Positions 1 through 7,412 are shown, counted from the stretch's first letter. The stretch is DNA of 12,315 bases from an uncultured Anaerolineaceae bacterium (GCA_937890875.1 CALAEB010000403.1:1-12315); one strand, 5' to 3'. Notes: generated from the sequence alone by a model not told the origin. Numbers and translations: made by a program.

Positions 1-810
1 GCCGTTGTAATCGGAAAAATCAGCGGCGGTTCCTACTATTCCTACGATTACAACGGCGTCCATTTTGTTATCGCCAACACCAACGACAACAAAATCGATG
101 AAACCGACAATCCGGAAGGAAAAGCTTTAGGCACAGCTCAGTTGGAATGGATCCGGCAGGATGTCACTACGGCTCGTGAAAATGGCGCAAAATGGGTTGT
201 CCTGGCTTACCACAAACCGCTCTACTCGAAATCATACCACTCGCTGCAGGATACAGACGTGCAGTTAGTCCGTGAAGAATTTGTGAATCTGATCGATGAA
301 CTGGATATTGACCTGGCGCTGCAGGGTCATGACCATGTTATTTCGAGGACAAAATCGCTGGCCTACGCTCCGGTGAAAGAAAGCTTCGTAAACGCGCGCA
401 TTGATCACGCCGATGTTATCCTCGGCGAAGACAATGTCGAATACTATGAAAATCCGGAAGGCACCGTCTATGTACTGCCCAACACCGGCGGTACAAAAGC
501 TTATGATGATATCTATGGTAAAGGCCTCGAGCACATCAAAGCAGTCCGCCCGAAACTTGACTGGCTGACCCAGGAACAGCTGGATCATTACAATTCCCTG
601 TTCGCCTTCGGGAAACAGCCGCAGAAGGACGAGGCATTCAAGACTTCCCATTCGAACAACCGCGATTCTTCTGAACAAAACTTCGCAGTCTATACCTTCG
701 AAGACAACCGCGTGGTCGTCCAGCTCTATCAGATCTACGGCGATCTCACCCGGGGTGAAGAACGGATCATCAAGCTGATCGATGAATTCGGAATCATCAA
801 GACCGAGTAA
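1..810 (+). CDS. Calcineurin-like metallophosphoesterase, C-terminal part (5' end outside window)
   Basis: The reading frame is open from the first base and stops at TAA 808-810, giving 269 residues of a longer protein. The opening stretch (SYDYNGVHFVIANT) matches the strand that precedes the second half of a calcineurin-like phosphoesterase fold. Two metal-ligand motifs are visible: the His of YHKP at about residue 71 of the fragment, and GHDH at about 109-112. The earlier DxH, GDxxD and GNHD motifs should lie upstream of the window. Family members hydrolyse phosphomono- or diesters with two metal ions, and many relatives with this spacing (purple-acid-phosphatase-like) are exported; a signal peptide cannot be checked here. 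The tail after about residue 200 is polar and may be an accessory extension. The substrate is unknown. A terminator follows directly, so this is the last gene of its transcript. Confidence 0.88.
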   Translation, partial: AVVIGKISGGSYYSYDYNGVHFVIANTNDNKIDETDNPEGKALGTAQLEWIRQDVTTARENGAKWVVLAYHKPLYSKSYHSLQDTDVQLVREEFVNLIDELDIDLALQGHDHVISRTKSLAYAPVKESFVNARIDHADVILGEDNVEYYENPEGTVYVLPNTGGTKAYDDIYGKGLEHIKAVRPKLDWLTQEQLDHYNSLFAFGKQPQKDEAFKTSHSNNRDSSEQNFAVYTFEDNRVVVQLYQIYGDLTRGEERIIKLIDEFGIIKTE

Positions 811-852
811 AATTGAAATACTAATCACCAATATCGTTTTTTAGAAATTCAG

Positions 853-887
853 CCAGTCCGGAACGCAATCCAGCCGGACTGGTTTTT
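853..887 (+). terminator. Rho-independent terminator after the metallophosphoesterase gene
   Basis: CCAGTCCGG (853-861) and CCGGACTGG (874-882) form a perfect 9-bp GC-rich stem with a 12-nt loop, followed at once by five T (883-887). It lies 43 nt after the TAA stop. The rest of the gap up to 1085 contains no convincing gene and no promoter I would defend. Confidence 0.9.
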
Positions 888-1085
888 AATCATGATCCTG
901 CAGACAAGCGTCCCGGCCTCCTTATACAAGCTGAAGGCTGTTCCCGATACCGGTAAACAGAAAACGCTGTATAAACAGGCGTGCAGACATTCATTCCTCT
1001 TAGTGCTTAAATCAGTCATGAGACCGTTTGCTTTTTTTACCGTATACGAGTTGGACGGTATTACCCTGAATCATAAGGAGCATCC

Positions 1086-2939
1086 ATGCATACCGGTATT
1101 TCAAAAATATTAAACTGTTTTTCAGCGCTGCTACTGGTTCTGATAATTGGCGGCACCGCCGGCGCCCAGTCCGAATTTGTCGCGCCATCCGGATTGAACG
1201 AGGCCCAACTGATTACCGCGGTAGATGCGTTTATTCAGGAAAACGAGCCGGACACGGCAGGCGCCGCCATCTCGATTTTCCGGAATGAGCAGACAATCCA
1301 TCAATGGTACATCGGAGAAGCGGACATCGAAAACGATGTTCCGGTCAGCGATCAAACGGTATTTGAATGGGGGTCTGTGACCAAAACGTTGGTATGGGTC
1401 AGTGCGCTGCAGCTTTGGGAACAGGGGAAGCTTGACCTGGAGGCAGATGTCCGGACTTACCTGCCGGACGGATTTTTTACGAAACGAAAAAACGATGATC
1501 CGGTCACCTATCTGAATCTGATGCACCATAACGCGGGCTGGGAAGAGATGGTAAAAGATCTTTTCCTGCCGCAAGGCTCCGGTTTCAATGGTCTGGAAGC
1601 GGAATTAAAAAGTCATGAACCGCTTCAGATTTATGAAACGGAGCAGTACACTGCCTATTCAAACTGGGGTGTCGCTTTGGCGGGACATATCATTGAGCGG
1701 ATCAGCGGATTGACTTTCGCCGATTACGTTCACCGGAACATTTTCGAACCACTGGGAATGACGCAGACGGCGCTGCTGCCCGACCTGTCGGATAATGCCT
1801 GGGTCCGCGCCCGGCGGCCGGTCACACAGGGATATACGGTCATCAACCGGTTGATCTCTCCGAACTGGTATCAGATCAATCTGTATCCGGCGGGAATGGC
1901 GACCAGCACGCTGCGCGATTTCGAGCTTTTCGGAAAAGCGCTCGCCGGAGATGAGAACGGGAATACGCCCCTGTTCGCAAAAGCGGCGACATTAAAAAAA
2001 CTGCTGGAGCCGACTTTGTATTACGGCGACCGGGCCTACCCGCGCAACGCACATGGATTTTGGGCAATGGGCTATTCCGTGCCGGTTTATGGGCATGGCG
2101 GGAATACGGCAGCCCATTCAGCGATACTCTTACTGGATCCCGCCAGTCATATTGGGACAGTTGTCCTGACAAACCAATCCGGAGAACAGGTTTTCAACGA
2201 CGGGCTGGGACCGATTCTGTACGGTGACTTTATCCCCGGAGAATCAGCTGCCGACCCGGAACCGATCGAAGAAGGGGTTTATCAAAGCTCCCGGACAGTC
2301 CAAAATGGGTTCGCGAAAATCTATAGCCTGATGAACCGTCCGTCTTTCCGGAAAACCGATGCCGGATATGAGGGCGCAGCACTGGGGCAAAAGATCCCGC
2401 TCCAATATGCGGCGGCAGACCTGGTGAACGCCAAGGGTATGGTCGGCGCACTCGGCAAAGACCGGAACGGAAATTCAACGATCCAGTTCTATGTCATGGA
2501 CTTGTATAAAATCCCGGAACTGCAAAATATTCTTGAATGGGCTGTTCTCGTTTTGTGGATATCGGCGGTTCTGTATAGCCTGGTCATGCTGATTCTGGGT
2601 GTGATCAACGCAATCCGGGTGAAAAACGGGAAGCCGCCGGCAAGTTATGCTGCGGACTGGAAACGCACCTTCACCTATCTGTTTTCAATCCTGTCACTGG
2701 TGACCGTGCTGCTGCTCGCGGCCGGCATTCTGACATACCAGCCCAGTGGATCATACCCGTTCGGCCTCTATACATCGATTCAGCTGGCACTGATGGTCCT
2801 GATGGCATTGTTGTTCGTGTGGCAGCTGTTCGGGCTGATTTCATCCGGCGCCACGCCGCGGGTGCGCGGGATATTCGCCTGTCTGGTAGCGCTGGTTGTG
2901 ACGTTCACGACCTATTATTGGCAGTTCTACCGGCTGTGA
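1086..2939 (+). CDS. Beta-lactamase/PBP-like serine hydrolase with C-terminal four-helix membrane domain
   Basis: This 617-residue protein belongs to the class C beta-lactamase-related family (Pfam Beta-lactamase), which includes peptidases, esterases and cell-wall enzymes as well as lactamases. AAGGAG at 1075-1080, 5 nt before ATG 1086, fixes the start. Residues 1-28 form a signal sequence or N-terminal anchor. The catalytic motifs are S97-V-T-K100 (nucleophile and general base), Y191-S-N193, and H337-G-G339 at the place of the KTG triad. HGG is common in the esterase/peptidase branch, so beta-lactam hydrolysis should not be assumed. From about residue 482 to the end there are four hydrophobic segments, near 480-512, 530-552, 562-590 and 594-612, so the catalytic domain probably sits outside the membrane and is anchored by them. 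The gene looks monocistronic. Its last 13 bp overlap the convergent neighbour. The substrate is unknown. Confidence 0.9.
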   Translation: MHTGISKILNCFSALLLVLIIGGTAGAQSEFVAPSGLNEAQLITAVDAFIQENEPDTAGAAISIFRNEQTIHQWYIGEADIENDVPVSDQTVFEWGSVTKTLVWVSALQLWEQGKLDLEADVRTYLPDGFFTKRKNDDPVTYLNLMHHNAGWEEMVKDLFLPQGSGFNGLEAELKSHEPLQIYETEQYTAYSNWGVALAGHIIERISGLTFADYVHRNIFEPLGMTQTALLPDLSDNAWVRARRPVTQGYTVINRLISPNWYQINLYPAGMATSTLRDFELFGKALAGDENGNTPLFAKAATLKKLLEPTLYYGDRAYPRNAHGFWAMGYSVPVYGHGGNTAAHSAILLLDPASHIGTVVLTNQSGEQVFNDGLGPILYGDFIPGESAADPEPIEEGVYQSSRTVQNGFAKIYSLMNRPSFRKTDAGYEGAALGQKIPLQYAAADLVNAKGMVGALGKDRNGNSTIQFYVMDLYKIPELQNILEWAVLVLWISAVLYSLVMLILGVINAIRVKNGKPPASYAADWKRTFTYLFSILSLVTVLLLAAGILTYQPSGSYPFGLYTSIQLALMVLMALLFVWQLFGLISSGATPRVRGIFACLVALVVTFTTYYWQFYRL

Positions 2940-3652
2940 TCCGTTCCGGCCGTCTGCCGGAAAACGAAAATGCTGGTCAGAACATAAAACACAATCGCGG
3001 CCAGATTGAAATCCGCCCCGGTCAACGGCACCGACAGCGCGGACGGGAGCAGCGGCGTAAGCACACCGACAATGAGCGTCATTGAGAGTGGCGTAAACAG
3101 GCCAAAAACGCGCGGGAAAGCTGTTTTCCCGCGCAGAATCGCGATGGTAACCAGCAGCCAACCCACCGCCGTCAGCCCAACCGCCGCCGCCCAGGTGATA
3201 GTCAGCACCTGCACAAAAGTTTCGCCCAGCGCAAAAACCGTCCCGGCACTGGCGCTATCCAGGAGCAGCGCCGTTTTATATGTCTCACCGACATAGAAGA
3301 AAGACGCGTGCGCCAACGGCGACCATGAAAACCCGATAAACAGCAGCAGAATACTCAGCGCCGTGTATTTTTGCCCGGACGGTTTGATCAGCTGCGAAAT
3401 ATGGTACAGCGCGAAGAACATCAGCGGGATGGTAAAAGCCGCAATCAGCGCGCCCGCCGTCAGCCGCCGGGTGGAGCCTTCCAGCATCAAAACAGCCAGC
3501 TCTTTATTCTGAATTACGGCGGATTGCGCAATCTCCGGGTAATCCGCCAGATCCGGTTCAAACCCCACCAGCAGAATGTCCCCGATCGTCCAGGTGACGC
3601 CACTCAGTAGTCCCGACAGCGCGGACAACTTCATTCGCACAGTTTTCTGCAT
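2927..3652 (-). CDS. Six-helix integral membrane protein of unknown function
   Basis: The protein is about 241 residues. I prefer ATG 3652, because GAGG lies 6 nt upstream of it. An upstream in-frame ATG at 3664 (245 residues) has no ribosome binding site. Hydrophobic segments, numbered from the 3664 start, are near 13-35, 68-89, 102-125, 153-178, 187-208 and 220-236. The longest loop, about residues 36-67, is between helices 1 and 2 and is acidic at its start. The layout (Gly/Ser-rich first helix, W-x-x-GD in helix 1, an HASFFY stretch in helix 3) recalls small uncharacterised membrane families such as DUF6796 or DUF4386, but I cannot assign it firmly. The gene is alone in its transcript, behind a strong promoter at 3712-3740. 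Its 3' end overlaps the convergent hydrolase gene by 13 bp (2927-2939), with stop TAG at 2929-2927. No enzyme motif is visible. Confidence 0.75.
   Translation of the reverse strand: MQKTVRMKLSALSGLLSGVTWTIGDILLVGFEPDLADYPEIAQSAVIQNKELAVLMLEGSTRRLTAGALIAAFTIPLMFFALYHISQLIKPSGQKYTALSILLLFIGFSWSPLAHASFFYVGETYKTALLLDSASAGTVFALGETFVQVLTITWAAAVGLTAVGWLLVTIAILRGKTAFPRVFGLFTPLSMTLIVGVLTPLLPSALSVPLTGADFNLAAIVFYVLTSIFVFRQTAGTDHSR
2944..2962 (+). other. Hairpin just after the serine hydrolase stop, inside the convergent gene
   Basis: TTCCGGC (2944-2950) and GCCGGAA (2956-2962) form a perfect 7-bp stem with a 5-nt loop, starting 5 nt after the TGA stop of the plus-strand gene. It lies inside the 3' coding region of the minus-strand gene. 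No T-run follows on the plus strand, so it is not a standard terminator. It could cap the 3' end of the plus-strand mRNA or be chance. Confidence 0.3.
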
Positions 3653-3711
3653 ACAGTCCCTCATTTCTGTTTCTGTGGATACCGCAAGTTAGTTATCCTT
3701 AACTTCTCTTT

Positions 3712-3740
3712 ATCATACAGTCTTTGACTGTTCTTGTCAA
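3712..3740 (-). promoter_or_regulatory. Sigma-A-type promoter of the six-helix membrane protein gene
   Basis: Read on the minus strand, TTGACA (3740-3735), a 17-nt spacer and TATGAT (3717-3712) form a near-consensus housekeeping promoter. Transcription should start near 3705, about 50 nt before the coding region. The plus-strand palindrome ACAGTC-TTT-GACTGT (3717-3731) fills most of the spacer, and TTGAC-N7-GTCAA (3724-3740) overlaps the -35. Such symmetry suggests a repressor site on a promoter that would otherwise be strong and constitutive. Confidence 0.75.
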
Positions 3741-4016
3741 AACAATACGGGAAGAACTGTTCAAAATTTGGATGATCTTTTCAAATAAAAAAGGGGAACC
3801 TTGTTGTTCTTGTGAAGAAGAGCAAAAGGGTATGCAAATGAGCCGTCTTGCAGTGGCTTTCTGTAGCGGAGGCCAGTGACCCTCCCATATCCGGAGAGGT
3901 TTTGCAAACTTCCATCCTTTTGACACGCGAGTTATCATTCGGATTCCGGCAAGTGAAGTCAACGCTTGTTTTCCAGATATCACAAACCGGAACCGGGCGG
4001 CTCATTACAATAGGAA
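3741..4016. other. Intergenic region with no recognisable gene, downstream of the transporter genes
   Basis: Short open frames exist on both strands (for example minus strand 4020-3781 and 3983-3699), but none has a ribosome binding site or a family I recognise. No strong hairpin plus T-run is visible for the leftward transporter transcript. The best T-run on the minus strand (3792-3787) follows only a weak 4-bp stem. The motif AAAAAAGGGG followed by TTGTTCT (3787-3810) recurs at 11796-11818 in the other A+T-rich gap. Confidence 0.4.
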
Positions 4017-4751
4017 TCAAACGTCCGACTGTTTATTCAGTCCGCGCAAAAGGATCAGCGACAAAACTCCGCATGCCAGCAGGCTACATAAACTGAGGAC
4101 AGCCTGTCCGGGCACCGCTTCATAATATCCCGCCACGGTAAAGGCTGCCGTCACCGGATAAATCGAGCGCAGCGGCTGTTGCATTCCGGCAAATAAAGCG
4201 CCAAACGAATAGATTTCGGCAAATAACAAAGCCAGCCAGTAACTCTTTTTCAGCCGGGAGACAATCGCGATGACAGGCGACACGGCCAGGAAGATCCCGA
4301 TCCCCTCCACGAGATATATTCTGGCAAAACGAAAGATACTCCTCGCATCCAGCAAAGCGCCGTGCAGTGCAACCTCCGTGACCAGCGTGACCATGAACAG
4401 GAACGCATACAGAAGCACGGCCAGCAGCGCGGTTACAATCATCTTTGCCCCGATCAGTTTCGGCCTGCTGACCGGGATCAAAACGAGCGACTTCATCGTA
4501 TCTTCCTGATCTTCCCGGCAGATCAGATAACTCCCCACCAACGCGACCAGCGCCGGCAGTACATACAGGCTGCCCAGGGATTGCGCCGCGGTCATGTACC
4601 ACCCGACGGTATCGATATACCGCCGGCCATAATACGTGAACTGTCCCTGCATGAACACGATCAACGCGACCATCACTGCGGAAAAAAAGGCAATCCATAA
4701 AATTTTTGAGCGCTTCAGTTTTACGCTTTCAGCCCATAAGATTGTCCGCAT
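4017..4751 (-). CDS. ABC-2 type permease, LanG-like, of an antimicrobial-peptide resistance transporter
   Basis: The protein has 244 residues and starts at ATG 4751-4749. That codon shares one base with the TGA stop of the upstream permease (TGATG), and AGAGGA lies about 5 nt before it, so translation is probably coupled. The frame is open further upstream to 5063, but that part lies inside the other permease gene and is not protein-like. The N-terminus (basic KLKRSK followed by a long helix) and the motif E-D-x-x-D-T-M-K-S-L-V-L-I-P-V-S-R at about residues 81-96 are typical of ABC-2 permeases of the lantibiotic immunity and bacitracin resistance group. About six hydrophobic segments are visible. 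It should form the membrane channel together with the 4751-5491 product, powered by the 5484-6407 ATPase, removing peptide antibiotics from the membrane or envelope. The actual substrate cannot be read from sequence. Confidence 0.88.
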   Translation of the reverse strand: MRTILWAESVKLKRSKILWIAFFSAVMVALIVFMQGQFTYYGRRYIDTVGWYMTAAQSLGSLYVLPALVALVGSYLICREDQEDTMKSLVLIPVSRPKLIGAKMIVTALLAVLLYAFLFMVTLVTEVALHGALLDARSIFRFARIYLVEGIGIFLAVSPVIAIVSRLKKSYWLALLFAEIYSFGALFAGMQQPLRSIYPVTAAFTVAGYYEAVPGQAVLSLCSLLACGVLSLILLRGLNKQSDV

Positions 4752-5491
4752 CAGATTCCTCTGCTTTCTTTTGACAGCATGATATTCGTCCCGACAACGG
4801 AAGCGAATCCCCAAATACCGATACAGAAAAAGACTTTGGCCAAATTCACCGGCTCGTTTAGAACAACCCCGGGAATGTTCCGCATCAGAATCGCTGTCAT
4901 GCTGGAGAGCGGATGGGCATACATGGCAACCATCATTAAAATAAATCCGAGGAACGTGTAAACAACGGTGCAGCAAACCGGCAGGAGATAGCCCCGCTGT
5001 GAAACAGCTACCGCCAACACAGGCAGCATGGCGAAGGGCGCCAAGAATCCGATTTCCAGACACTTGATCAACAAAAAAGCAACGCTTTCAGCGGTGAACA
5101 CGATCAATCCCGATATAACGCCGGCGAAGATGGAGCCAAAAGCTGCCAGCAGCATAAAGCAGACGGAATAGAACAGAACGATGGCGAATTTACTGAAAAA
5201 ATAGCCCATCCGGCTGACGGGGATGATCCACAGCTGTTTCAGCAGTTCATTCTGGTTTTCGTCATACGCCAGCATCGTGCAGAGCAAGCCCAGCACAAAC
5301 GGCAGAATGATCCAAGGTGTGTAAGAAAAAGCCGCCCATTTGTAAAACTGCAGCGGATCAATTTCCGCCGCACTGGAGCCGCCAAAATAGAAGATGGAAA
5401 TCAGCGGCATGAACAGGGCGGCAAGCAGCATCAGCCAGACAAACTTCCGGCGGCGGAGCTTCAGAAATTCGGTGAGGATCAGGTTAAGCAA
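4751..5491 (-). CDS. ABC-2 type permease, LanE-like, of an antimicrobial-peptide resistance transporter
   Basis: The protein has 246 residues. The start is TTG 5491-5489, with an AGGAGGGG site (5505-5498) whose AGGAG core ends 9 nt before it. The start lies inside the end of the ATPase gene (8-bp overlap), so the two are almost certainly cotranslated. Residues 1-17 are amphipathic and basic (EFLKLRRRK), followed by a hydrophobic helix. A stretch at about 77-95 (DENQNELLKQLWIIPVSR) is the counterpart of the E-x-x-x-x-L-K-x-x-x-x-x-P-V-S-R motif in the partner permease and is the likely coupling region that contacts the ATPase. About six membrane segments follow the usual ABC-2 pattern. The gene order ATPase-E-G matches lanFEG and cprABC clusters. 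The role in peptide antibiotic resistance is inferred from family and context. Confidence 0.88.
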   Translation of the reverse strand: MLNLILTEFLKLRRRKFVWLMLLAALFMPLISIFYFGGSSAAEIDPLQFYKWAAFSYTPWIILPFVLGLLCTMLAYDENQNELLKQLWIIPVSRMGYFFSKFAIVLFYSVCFMLLAAFGSIFAGVISGLIVFTAESVAFLLIKCLEIGFLAPFAMLPVLAVAVSQRGYLLPVCCTVVYTFLGFILMMVAMYAHPLSSMTAILMRNIPGVVLNEPVNLAKVFFCIGIWGFASVVGTNIMLSKESRGI

Positions 5492-6407
5492 TGCCTTCCC
5501 CTCCTGTGACCTTTTTAAAATAGTCCTCCAGCGTATCGTTGCATCGCTGGGAACTGATCACCGAAATATTTTCCGTCATCAGCGTCTTGTTGACCTCGGC
5601 CATATCCAACGTCGTATCGTAAAGCTGCAATGTATGCAGATCCTGTACCGAATAATCAGTCACATGGAACCGGTTCTCGAGCACCAACGCGGCCTTTGCC
5701 GTATCCGAAACCTGCAGCAGAATATACTTGCTGTTTTTCTTTTGAAGCTCCGCCAGGCTGTTTTCTTCCAACAAGACGCCGTTATGAAGAATACCGATAT
5801 CATCCGCCAGCAGCGTGACTTCGGAGAGAATATGACTGGAGATCAAAACCGTCTTCTCCCATTCCACGCACAGATTGCGGATGAAATTCCGGACTTCGGC
5901 GATGCCGATCGGATCAAGTCCGTTGGTCGGTTCGTCCAGGATCAGCAGTTCGGGATCATGCAGGATCGCGTTGGCAATGCCAAGCCGCTGTTTCATGCCC
6001 AGGGAATATTGACTGAAAAGCTTTTTGTCTTGATAAGGCAGCCCGACCACCGCGAGCACTTCCTTTACGGCATCAGGTTTCGCGGTTCCGCGCAGTTTCG
6101 CGAAGATTTCAAGATTTTCCGTCCCCGTCAAATTGGGGTAGAATCCGGGTGTTTCGATAATCGCACCGATACGGGGATAAATGCGTTTCTCATTGCCGCC
6201 GAGCTTCTGCCCGAAAAGGTCAACTTCGCCGGAGGTGATGGAAGTGAGCCCCAGGATCATTTTCATCACGGTGGTCTTGCCCGCGCCATTGCGGCCCAGC
6301 AGTCCGTAAATCCGGCCTTTTCTCACATGGAGATTCACTTTATTCACGACAGTCTGTTCTCCATATACTTTTGTCAGCTGCCGGGTTTCAATAATCAGTG
6401 GTTCCAA
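5484..6407 (-). CDS. ABC transporter ATPase, LanF/BcrA-like, for antimicrobial-peptide resistance
   Basis: The protein has 307 residues and all nucleotide-binding motifs: Walker A GRNGAGKT (38-45), signature YSLGMKQ (133-139), Walker B LLILDEP (153-159), D-loop GLD (about 162-164) and the H-loop His191. In the Q-loop position it reads I-E-T-P-G-F-Y (83-89), with Glu84 in place of Gln. This E-loop has been described for lantibiotic immunity ATPases such as NukF and supports a LanF-type assignment over a general exporter. The start is TTG 6407-6405, with AAAGGA about 12 nt upstream, which is a weak site; no ATG in this frame would keep the first strand. The roughly 80-residue C-terminal domain is as in BcrA. 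The ATPase would drive the two permeases encoded immediately downstream. The promoter region upstream carries direct repeats suited to the linked OmpR-type regulator. Confidence 0.92.
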   Translation of the reverse strand: MEPLIIETRQLTKVYGEQTVVNKVNLHVRKGRIYGLLGRNGAGKTTVMKMILGLTSITSGEVDLFGQKLGGNEKRIYPRIGAIIETPGFYPNLTGTENLEIFAKLRGTAKPDAVKEVLAVVGLPYQDKKLFSQYSLGMKQRLGIANAILHDPELLILDEPTNGLDPIGIAEVRNFIRNLCVEWEKTVLISSHILSEVTLLADDIGILHNGVLLEENSLAELQKKNSKYILLQVSDTAKAALVLENRFHVTDYSVQDLHTLQLYDTTLDMAEVNKTLMTENISVISSQRCNDTLEDYFKKVTGGEGIA

Positions 6408-6433
6408 TTTAATTTTTTTCCTTTCGGATTTTC

Positions 6434-6477
6434 AGTATAGCGCGGGAACCTTGCCAAAACCTTGCCGGGATCTTGTT
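6434..6477 (-). promoter_or_regulatory. Transporter promoter with direct-repeat site for an OmpR-type regulator
   Basis: On the minus strand a good -10 hexamer TATACT (6439-6434) lacks a recognisable -35. In its place lie direct repeats, written here on the plus strand: AACCTTGCC at 6447-6455 and again at 6458-6466, and a degenerate GATCTTGTT at 6469-6477 (5 of 9 matches). The period is exactly 11 bp, one helical turn, as expected for tandem binding of an OmpR/PhoB-family dimer that activates a promoter with a weak -35. The position between the kinase gene and the ATPase gene suggests that the linked response regulator controls the transporter separately from its own gene. Confidence 0.65.
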
Positions 6478-6537
6478 TTTTTCTTATTTGATGGAGATGT
6501 CAAAAGTCAAATTGAGGAAAGAGAAAACCTGCTGTTA

Positions 6538-7409
6538 TCAACGGGCCTTCGGAAGGATCACGCTGAACGCCGTACCGCCATGCGGCGGACACTCGACCCG
6601 GATCCCTCCGCCATGTGCTGTGACCAATTCCCGGACAATGGACAGTCCGAGCCCGTTTCCCTGGCTTGTACGGGATTCGTCACAGCGGTAAAGCCGTTCA
6701 AAAATGTAAGGCAGATCCTTTTCCGGGATCCCTTTCCCGTTGTCCGCCACGATAACCGTCGCCTGCCTTTCGTCCTCCAGAATACGCACCGAAACCCGGT
6801 CACCATGACTGTGAAACAGCACGTTTTCCAGCAAATTGTTCAGAATCCGGGCATAGGCATTTCTATCGACACGCAAAGAATACTCCGCATCGGGAATGTT
6901 GATCTCATAAGTAAATTGCGCTGTTTGAATGGCTCAAACTGAAAAATTTGTTCTTTTGCGTCTAATTTGACCCATTCAAACAGCGCTTCAACAAAATTTT
7001 TCAGCTGCTGCGCTTTATCCAGCGCCACGCTGATATACGTTTCCTTTTCATCGCCGGTTACCATCTTTTCGTAGACGGCCTCCAAATATCCGGTCAGAGA
7101 GGCCAGCGGTGTTTTCACGTCATGCGAAAGGCTGGTCATCAGACGCTTATAGGATTGCTCCGAACGTTTCAGCTGGACAAGCTGAGTTTGATCTTTAACA
7201 ACGATTTCATTGACGTGATAGCAGATCGTCCGGGCCATATCGCTTTTTCGGGTGAGGATGCGGCGATTCAGATTCCCTTTCTCGATGTCGTCCAGAACCT
7301 CCTGAATGGCTCCAAGCTGTTCTTTTACGCGCATCAGCGCTGCGGCAAGCAAGAGGATGCCGCAGAGAAAAAGCAACGACAACACAAGAAAAAACAGTGT
7401 CCAATTCAT
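6538..7409 (-). pseudogene. Sensor histidine kinase of the transporter module, broken by a one-base frameshift
   Basis: ATG 7409-7407 has AAGGAGG 8 nt upstream and starts 3 nt after the regulator's stop, as expected in an operon. The first frame encodes one membrane helix (residues 5-26), a linker, and the dimerisation/phosphoacceptor domain SLSHDVKTP with His96. At about residue 161 (base 6929) the sequence loses kinase character and reaches a stop at 6840. A second frame takes over at 6930 and encodes the missing N-terminal edge and the whole ATPase domain: N box NNLLENV, D box DNGKGIP, G2 box GNGLGLSIV, ending at TGA 6540-6538. Restoring one base around 6924-6930 joins both frames into a kinase of about 290 residues (FEPF-x-TAQFTYEI). 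With a single helix and no outer domain it resembles kinases that sense through their partner transporter or the membrane. As written it cannot make an active kinase. Confidence 0.85.
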
Positions 7410-7412
7410 CGG

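Noticed and set aside
892..1113. 73-codon open frame between the phosphoesterase and the serine hydrolase
   Set aside because: It has no ribosome binding site and no family resemblance, and it runs into the well-supported start of the hydrolase gene.
4752..5063. N-terminal extension of the LanG-like permease up to 5063
   Set aside because: The extra 104 residues are a shadow of the other permease gene. ATG 4751 with AGAGGA and a TGATG coupling gives the family's normal N-terminus.
5394..6440. 348-codon plus-strand frame opposite the ATPase and permease genes
   Set aside because: It is antisense to genes with full catalytic motifs, has an atypical composition and matches no known family.
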